From NCBI RefSeq assembly GCF_000613125.1, contig NZ_HG964497.1:3178971-3242970 (forward strand): a DNA stretch of 64,000 bases, in the 5' to 3' direction. The notes under the pieces were generated by a model. The model had not been told where the DNA came from and did not search any database. It saw only the letters and a program-made list of their open reading frames with translations. Positions 58,437-64,000 of this stretch are shown here, in pieces. The position numbers and the translations under genes are program-made. The stretch comes from Bacillus sp. EB01. Its GTDB lineage: Bacteria; Bacillota; Bacilli; Bacillales; Cytobacillaceae. The first letter of the stretch is position 1; every line of letters begins with the position of its first letter.

Positions 58437-58928
58437 ATGAAAAAATTCAGTTCTTTTTATGGTACGGTTACCATGATACAAGATTATTCAGTAGGTTCTG
58501 ATGAGGAATTAAATGGGTGTTTTAAATTAATGTCCTTATTAATAGGAGATGGTTCGATAGTAAATTTCGTTATTAGTCCAACAACTTATTTTCTTGACCA
58601 TGTGACGGTTTCAATCGGAGACCGAGTAACTGGTTTTTATGATATTAATGTACCTGTTATTCTTATTTACCCTCCACAATATCAAGCTCTCATTATCTCA
58701 AAAGAGAATCCTTATCAAAATGTAAAAGTAGACTATTTTGACAGTCAACTGGTGAGCAGCGATAATCAGTTACAATTAAATCTTTCCAATTTTACCCCGA
58801 TATTTTTACCGAACGATCAACCCTTCAACTTAAATCCTGCAAACCGAAATTTACTTGTTGTATATGGCCCTACCACAATGAGCATACCAGCCCAAACCAC
58901 TCCCTATAAAATTATTGTTATGTGTTGA
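58437..58928 (+). CDS. Hypothetical beta-rich protein, 163 aa
   Basis: Unrecognised soluble protein with many alternating hydrophobic residues and turns (FYGTVTMIQDYSV, VSIGDRVTGFYDINVPVILIYPPQY), resembling small OB-like or spore-surface beta proteins. TGGAGGGGA lies seven bases before the ATG. It diverges from the VCBS-like gene with a shared ~215-bp promoter region, so the two may be co-regulated. Confidence 0.75.
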   Translation: MKKFSSFYGTVTMIQDYSVGSDEELNGCFKLMSLLIGDGSIVNFVISPTTYFLDHVTVSIGDRVTGFYDINVPVILIYPPQYQALIISKENPYQNVKVDYFDSQLVSSDNQLQLNLSNFTPIFLPNDQPFNLNPANRNLLVVYGPTTMSIPAQTTPYKIIVMC

Positions 58929-59416
58929 AAAAATCACGCACCATAAATGTATTGTATGGCTCCATAAAGTTATGTCTTATTGATTCGTAACAATTGTATT
59001 TCGTTCATAAGAAGAAAAGACCGCGCTTCTATAATCATTTGCTTAAATTTCTTATTTTAAGCCCTTTGCCCAACCCCAACAGGCTGTTTTGCATATCCCT
59101 TAGTTTATAAAAAAAGGGATTTGCCTTGAATAATGCATTTAGTCAGGAAATAATTGGTGTCAATGATCAACGAATACCGCACTATTAACCCCAAGTCTGG
59201 GATATGGAGCATTATTAACCAACATATCCATATCCATACTCATAATATCCAAATTATAACATTCCGTACTCTCCTTACTAAAATGTAATTATAGAACATG
59301 AACAAAAAACGGAGCGCCAATTCTTTGGCACTCCGTTTTCATTTAACTGATTGTATTTTGAATAGTAAGACTTCGCCTATGTCATAAATTCGGCAATAAC
59401 CGGGGAGTGAAGGCAC
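58929..59416. other. Intergenic region with decayed sequence
   Basis: No intact gene. On the minus strand near 59215-59265 a short Tyr/Gly-rich reading (GYYEYGYGYVG) is preceded by an AAGGAG site but broken by a stop; it may be the rest of a small coat-protein gene. A terminator ends the region. Confidence 0.4.
59301..59340. terminator. Bidirectional terminator
   Basis: AAAACGGAG-GCCAA pairs with TTGGC-CTCCGTTTT (one mismatch). Confidence 0.8.
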
Positions 59417-59797
59417 CTATACAGACCTAACTTCTTTCCCTTCCACAAGAGAAATTACCTCGCCATTATGGGTAATGGCCAAATCTTCCCCTTCTAAAAT
59501 CTGATGAGTGACAGCATCCTTTTCAATATGTACACGAAGGACTCTGTTCTGGTATTGAAGTTGGAACTGGAGCGAAGTCCATTCCTCAGGAAGAGATGGA
59601 GAAAGCGACAAACCGCTTTCCTTCACTCTCTAACCAGCAAATCCAAATACAATCGCCATCCACGTTCCACCCATATTTGCCAGGTGGAGACCATCTATTG
59701 TATTTCCATGAGTATTATCTAAATCTAGGCGGGACGTTTCATTAAAATAACGATAGGCTTTCTCTTTATAGCCGTCACCGCCTGCGGCTCCGTTCAC
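59417..59797 (-). pseudogene. 3' remnant of a GH65 maltose/kojibiose phosphorylase
   Basis: The minus strand reads the end of a GH65 catalytic domain (YRYFNETSRLDLDNTHGN, then GLHLANMGGTWMAIVFGFAG), a TAG in place of an expected Met, and the C-terminal beta domain (ESGLSLSPSLPEEWTSL). The first ~600 residues are gone; pgmB ends only about 10 bp upstream. It cannot encode an active enzyme. Confidence 0.85.
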
Positions 59798-59806
59798 TGT
59801 AGTAAG

Positions 59807-60478
59807 TTATTTTAAGTGATATTGTTTTAAAATTTCTTCCAGGTCTAATTGAGTAGTATCGCTCACTAAATAATCAGCAGCCGACAAATGTTCCTTGTCT
59901 CCAATCCCTACCGAAAACATACCTGCCTGATTTATAGCTTGAATCCCGGCAGCTGCATCTTCCAGACCAACACATTCATCATAAGGAATGTTAAGATAAT
60001 CGGCAGCGGTTGTAAATGTTTCCGGGTCTGGTTTCCCTTTCTTTACCTTCGCAGCATCCACAATATAATCAATGTAATCGGTGAGACCAAGCTGTTCCAC
60101 TACCACTGGGGCATTCTTGCTGGCCGACCCGATGGCAATTTTAATATGATTTTCCTTCAGTTTATTAAAGAGTTCTTCAATACCCGGTAAAACGTCCTCT
60201 GGTTTAATCAGCTTAATCAAATTCTTATAATGTTCATTCTTTTGATCCGCGAGTTTTTCTTTTTCTTCCTGAGGCATATCGTTTAAAGCTGGATTTAATG
60301 CCAGGATCCGTTCTAAGGAATCCATCCGGCTAATCCCTTTAAGCTGCTCATTAAACTCTCTATCGATCGTTATGCCAAGTTGTTCGGCAAGCTTTTTCCA
60401 TGCCAAATAATGAAATTCAGCAGTATCTGTGATAACCCCATCTAAATCAAATATGAAAGCTTTCGGATTTTGTTTCAT
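59807..60478 (-). CDS. pgmB: Beta-phosphoglucomutase
   Basis: A 223-residue HAD-superfamily enzyme: nucleophile/acid pair in FDLDGVITDT, cap with GISRMDSLERIL, GSASKNAPVVVE (motif II), KKGKPDPETF (motif III Lys) and GLEDAAAGIQAI (motif IV). It converts beta-glucose 1-phosphate from GH65 phosphorylase to glucose 6-phosphate. Its partner phosphorylase is the broken gene just downstream, so its use may now depend on another phosphorylase. The AAGGAAACG site fits the ATG at 60478. Confidence 0.93.
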   Translation of the reverse strand: MKQNPKAFIFDLDGVITDTAEFHYLAWKKLAEQLGITIDREFNEQLKGISRMDSLERILALNPALNDMPQEEKEKLADQKNEHYKNLIKLIKPEDVLPGIEELFNKLKENHIKIAIGSASKNAPVVVEQLGLTDYIDYIVDAAKVKKGKPDPETFTTAADYLNIPYDECVGLEDAAAGIQAINQAGMFSVGIGDKEHLSAADYLVSDTTQLDLEEILKQYHLK

Positions 60479-60536
60479 TGTCGTTTCCTTTCTTTTCAAA
60501 GAGATTTCTTAATAAAAGGCTTATTAAAAAAGTATG

Positions 60537-60669
60537 TCGATTTCCGCTGCACAAAGGGGAGCTCCTGAGAATTAACATCGCAGAGACAGGCGCATTTTGC
60601 CTGTCGCGAGGCGCTCTTTGCCTGTCGCGAGGCGCTCTTTGCCTGTCACGAGGCGCTTCGCTTTCCACC
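60537..60669. repeat. Composite GC-rich element with three 21-bp tandem units
   Basis: Units of GCCTGTCGCGAGGCGCTCTTT start at 60599, 60620 and 60641, the third slightly changed. Flanks TCGATTTCCGCTGCAC and AGGCGCTTCGCTTTCCAC resemble the ends of the 36.5-kb element in inverted sense, so this looks like a variant of that element with an inserted tandem array. Confidence 0.75.
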
Positions 60670-60837
60670 GTTTTAGTTTTGCGACAAAAAAATTAAAAAG
60701 TTGTTTTTATATAATTCTCGAAAATGTTTTAGTTTTTATAAAGCGTTTACATATTAAATTTAATCCTATCAATATAAAAGTCAAGTTTCCGGTTCCTATT
60801 GTCTTCATCCAAAGTGATAAATCAAGTAATAAATCAT

Positions 60838-60881
60838 TATAAAAAGGGATGCCTTCTATATAACAAGGCATCCCTTTTACT
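60838..60881 (-). terminator. Terminator of the OFA transporter gene
   Basis: AAAAAGGGATGCCTT / AAGGCATCCCTTTT stem. Confidence 0.9.
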
Positions 60882-60897
60882 TTTCAAAAATAACTAC

Positions 60898-62166
60898 TTA
60901 TCCTATTACCACTTCTTCTTTTCTATTGAATTCTTCACTTTCCAAGTTTACTTTCTCAGGTTTAACAACGAAAATACTAATTAAAGTCGCAATCGTGAAC
61001 AAGCCCATAATGACATATAACACCATGTCATAGGATTGTGTCTTTTCCAGGACAAGTGCACTTAGCTGATTCCCTGTCAGCCCTGCCCATGCCCAGGCAG
61101 ATAAAGCTAATCCATGCACTGTTGAAATACTATTTATACCAAAGCGGTCAGATAATAATGGCGGTAAAGAGGAAAATCCGCCGCCGTAACCTGCATTAAC
61201 GATACAAAGCATTGCGATAATCAAGATGGCGATAGAATTATTAATACCATCAAACACAACGGTTAATAGAATGGCTGTAATTGATGATATAAATATCATT
61301 TTATAGATTGAGTTACGATCTTTTAAACGGTCTCCCCATGAAGAGAAAACGATCCGCCCGCCTGCATTGAAAACAGCTGTTAACGAACTGACTATACCAA
61401 TCGCCCCAAATCCGATGAATGCCAAAATCCCTTTTTCTTGTGAAATTAAAGCCAATCCACATGTAATATTAATATAGAACATGAACCAAATACCGATAAA
61501 TGTTTTATTTGTTAACACTTTTCTATAACTAAAGCTCTTGTTTTGTACACTTTCTTCTTCATAACCAGCTGGTTTTTTCAAAAATAAATGCCCCACAACC
61601 ATCATTACTAAATATATGCCTGCTAAAATATAAAACATTGTATATATATTTGCGGCATTTACTAAATTTCCTTCACTGGTTCTTTCTCCGAGCAGCTCCT
61701 CCATTAAAGGACTCGCAATTACCTTCGCTAAGCCAAAGCCTGCAACAGCGAGGCCTGTCGCTAACCCTTTTTGCTCCTTAAACCAAAGCATTAATGTTTT
61801 CACCGGTGTTAAATAACCGATTCCGAGTCCAATGCCCATTACAATTCCATAAGAAAAGTAAATACCGATCAATGACTTTTGATAAATAAAGAAACCTGTT
61901 CCTGCCATCCCGGCTACAAAAAATATCGCTGCAAGCAGGGACGACTTATGTATATCCTTTTCGACAAATTTACCACCGAATGCTGCAGACATACCAAGAA
62001 CAAAAATGGCTATACTAAATGCCCATTCCACTTCCCCTACTGGTTTCCCAATGTAAGAGGCAATATCGCCCTTAAACAATGACCAGCAGTAAACCGTCCC
62101 AATACTGCAGTGAATCAATAAAGCTGGAAGTACAGCACGAATCCATTTATTTTCAAACTTGTTCAT
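60898..62166 (-). CDS. OFA-family MFS transporter (oxalate/formate antiporter-like)
   Basis: A 422-residue, 12-helix MFS transporter. The opening HCSIGTVYCWSLFKGDI, GIGLGIGYLTPVKTLMLWF (motif near loop 4-5) and the mid-protein GGRIVFSSWGDRLKDRN are typical of the OxlT/OFA branch. It probably exchanges small mono- or dicarboxylates. The C-terminal tail is acidic and polar. Substrate not determined. Confidence 0.9.
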   Translation of the reverse strand: MNKFENKWIRAVLPALLIHCSIGTVYCWSLFKGDIASYIGKPVGEVEWAFSIAIFVLGMSAAFGGKFVEKDIHKSSLLAAIFFVAGMAGTGFFIYQKSLIGIYFSYGIVMGIGLGIGYLTPVKTLMLWFKEQKGLATGLAVAGFGLAKVIASPLMEELLGERTSEGNLVNAANIYTMFYILAGIYLVMMVVGHLFLKKPAGYEEESVQNKSFSYRKVLTNKTFIGIWFMFYINITCGLALISQEKGILAFIGFGAIGIVSSLTAVFNAGGRIVFSSWGDRLKDRNSIYKMIFISSITAILLTVVFDGINNSIAILIIAMLCIVNAGYGGGFSSLPPLLSDRFGINSISTVHGLALSAWAWAGLTGNQLSALVLEKTQSYDMVLYVIMGLFTIATLISIFVVKPEKVNLESEEFNRKEEVVIG

Positions 62167-62561
62167 CTATTTACTCCCTCCAATATCACTAACCTAAAAC
62201 ACGAACATTTAACCAATAATTAAAAGGTAAGTTCGAATTTGATTTAATAAAACTATTATTTTTATTAAATACTAGGTTAATTTTTTGTTATTTACGAACG
62301 ATTATATCTCATCTTCAAAAAGAAATAAACAGTAATTGTTATATTTAAATAATTTAAATCTCGCCGTTCCCTATAAAACCAAATAAATTAACCTCAATTT
62401 CCTTTACAACAGCAATAAAAAAACAGCCTAATCACACTAATTAGACTGTTTCCAAGTAGAAAATAAATGACCTTATTCACTTATGAGATCTCAACAAGCG
62501 TTTTTAGAACTTTTTATAGAAGGCCTGCTCAAATTCCATAGTTTAATTTAGATTGAGCCTG
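62167..62561. other. Intergenic region
   Basis: AT-rich, no gene seen. It contains the terminator of the 62562-62924 gene and the promoter region of the OFA transporter. Confidence 0.6.
62417..62453 (-). terminator. Terminator of the 62562-62924 gene
   Basis: AAACAG-CTAAT pairs with ATTAG-CTGTTT with one mismatch; minus tail is TTTTTTT. Confidence 0.85.
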
Positions 62562-62924
62562 CTAATCAATATTTAGCTCATTCGTGATTCGTTCGAGTAA
62601 ATTCCAATCTAGTTCCCCATCTAATTTATACGTTAGCTCTTCTATTAGTTGAAAAGCCTTTTGATCCATGCCACCATCATACCCATAATTAGCAAAGTAA
62701 TGATTTTTAAAATAAACAAACCAATAGTACTGGCTGTATAGTACCTGTTCGTTGGTAAAAGAGGAACCGGCTACTATCTCATCCTTGTATTCCTGTAAGA
62801 ATAGAAAATAATGAAGCACCTTTTCTATTTCTTTATCGTCAACGGTGATAATAGCAGATAAATCCAGTTTAGGATTCACTGTGTTAAACAAATTTTCAAG
62901 TTGTTCTTTCGTGATAATATTCAT
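62562..62924 (-). CDS. Hypothetical helical protein, 120 aa
   Basis: An acidic, mostly helical 120-residue protein with several aromatic residues (EQVLYSQYYWFVYFKNHYFANYGYDGG in part, residues ~59-85). AAGGTGG is four to five bases before the ATG. No family recognised; could be an immunity-like or effector-partner protein by size and acidity, but that is a guess. Confidence 0.7.
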   Translation of the reverse strand: MNIITKEQLENLFNTVNPKLDLSAIITVDDKEIEKVLHYFLFLQEYKDEIVAGSSFTNEQVLYSQYYWFVYFKNHYFANYGYDGGMDQKAFQLIEELTYKLDGELDWNLLERITNELNID

Positions 62925-62981
62925 TTGACCACCTTATTCAGGATAGAATTTTACTGTAATAGGAAGCCCTTCACTTTGGAA

Positions 62982-63095
62982 TTACCTCGTCAATTGTTCA
63001 ACGGCTTTCTGGTCTGAAACTAACCACTCTATTTTATATTCAGCTGCTCTGGCAGCCTCCGTTTGGCGGCGTGCCTCTTTAGGAATAATTTCTTT
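62982..63095 (-). pseudogene. Short C-terminal gene fragment
   Basis: A 37-codon reading without start: KEIIPKEARRQTEAARAAEY, then KIEWLVSDQKAVEQLTR and a stop, preceded by an in-frame TGA. It looks like the last helix of a lost protein. Confidence 0.35.
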
Positions 63096-63237
63096 TCAAC
63101 ATGATAAATAGATCTTTGGCTTATCACCAATCTTCCCTCCCCTTTTGTTATACTTTAATAATGTTAGACAAAAGAAGACAAAGACTGTGATTTCTATTAT
63201 TAAGTTTATACATATGCAAAAATGGGGGAAAGCTCTG

Positions 63238-64000
63238 TGCGCCAGCTAATTTTTTTGTTCATAATTTACACCTCGTTTATAAGTTTAGGACTACCTGATT
63301 CTCTTTTAGGAGTGGCATGGCCGAAGATGGTGGGAGAATTTCATGTTGCACACAGTGCGGCTGGGATCATTTCAATGACCATTGCTATTTGTACAGTTAT
63401 TGCTAGCTTGCAGACTGTACGATTTACAAAAAAATTTGGGACAGGCAAACTCGTTTTAGGCAGTGTATTGCTTACTGCAAGTGGCTTGATCGGATTTGCA
63501 TTTACACAAAATTTCTTTTTATTAATTGTTGCGGCTCTCCCTTTAGGTCTAGGAGCTGGTGCTATTGATACCTCTTTAAATGACTACGTGTCTGTCAACC
63601 TCAAGGCACACCATATGAATTGGCTACATGCTTTTTGGGGAGTAGGAGCAACGCTTGGACCCATTATTATGGGGATTGTTTTAAATAATGATGTTTCGTG
63701 GAGAAACGGTTATTTGATAATTGGCGGCATTCAATTGATGCTAGCTATGATACTGTTCCTTTCTCTCCCCCTTTGGAGGCAAAGCGAACAAAAAGTATCC
63801 ACTGAAACTGAAGAAACCACAGCCCCTTTTGTGGAAGTATTGAAACAACGAGGAGTGGTCTTTTCTCTTTTATCCTTTGTGTTTTATGTTGGATTAGAAG
63901 GAATTATTTTTCTGTGGGGGAGTAGCTACTTAATTGAAGTAAAATCCTTATCCGTAGCAACTGCAAGTTTTATCATATCGATGTTTTTTGCAAGTTTAAC
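63238..64000 (+). CDS. MFS transporter, 3' end outside window
   Basis: About 254 residues of a major-facilitator protein are visible, with seven to eight helices: IYTSFISLGLPDSLLGVAWP at the start, IIAAGISMTIAIC-like helix 2, RFTKKFGTGKLVLGS (basic loop 2-3) and GLGAGAIDTSLNDYVS. The latter pattern recalls the FucP/YfkF-like branch, in which sugars or drugs are carried. The GTG at 63238 has GGGGGA eight bases upstream. The rest lies beyond the window. Confidence 0.88.

Noticed and set aside
59636-59638. Pyrrolysine or readthrough at the TAG in the GH65 remnant
   Set aside because: Most of the gene is missing; decay is the plain reading.
60447-60668. Proteins made of RAPRDRQ (minus) or LSRGALC (plus) repeats
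   Set aside because: They are translations of 21-bp tandem DNA units, without ribosome sites, on both strands.

Overview
The window is low-GC chromosomal DNA from an endospore-forming member of the Bacillaceae (Bacillus / Mesobacillus / Cytobacillus-like). The evidence is strong AGGAGG-type ribosome binding sites with ATG/GTG/TTG starts, a CotA-type laccase, a spore-coat transglutaminase (Tgl), two YjcZ-type mini-proteins, an AdhR/AdhA pair, YerD, an HPr kinase homologue and a WXG100 pair. The species cannot be fixed from this sequence. No rRNA, tRNA, CRISPR array, phage block or intact transposase was recognised.

Layout. 0-4.6 kb: a cut-off SDR gene, then small unknown genes, a VanW-like gene and a 5'-truncated Nudix gene, each next to copies of a palindromic dispersed repeat. 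4.6-12.3 kb: a secreted metallophosphoesterase, a membrane YdjM/YfhP-like protein, a UgtP/MGDG-type glycosyltransferase, an alpha/beta hydrolase, UDP-glucose dehydrogenase and a GT4 glycosyltransferase, probably for cell-envelope glycolipids. 12.5-14 kb: a yedE-yedF selenium/sulfur operon in which yedF has an in-frame TGA exactly at the catalytic CPYP cysteine, followed by a plausible SECIS-like hairpin. It is a candidate selenoprotein.

14.3-26 kb: an accessory zone of small, mostly unrelated genes (TPR, methyltransferase, deoxyribosyltransferase-like, HEAT-like, laccase, an ECF sigma-PadR-HAAS/FtsW operon). Most leftward genes have a copy of the same repeat just after their stop codon. Long copies also carry an intrinsic terminator whose stem differs between copies yet keeps pairing. 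The arrangement looks cassette-like, although no integrase is present in the window; further copies lie at 31 and 45-46 kb.

26-46 kb: a WXG100 pair, an acetyltransferase, adhA/adhR with two clear operators, YxjI-like and membrane proteins, a fabH gene broken by a stop and a headless GntR gene before lrgA/lrgB, alkaline phosphatase, tgl, a GH3 beta-glucosidase and an M20 amidohydrolase. 46-64 kb: yerD, several redox and hydrolase genes, an HprK paralogue, a large SwrC/AcrB-type RND pump, a VCBS-like protein, a decayed GH65 phosphorylase beside pgmB, an OFA-type transporter and a cut-off MFS transporter.

The intergenic gaps hold many gene remnants (Nudix, NtrC-type HTH, two SDRs, DUF1801, FabH, GntR, GH65, a YfcC-like permease), so the region has undergone repeated gain and decay. 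Two repeat arrays have an exact 21-bp period (43.1 and 60.6 kb).
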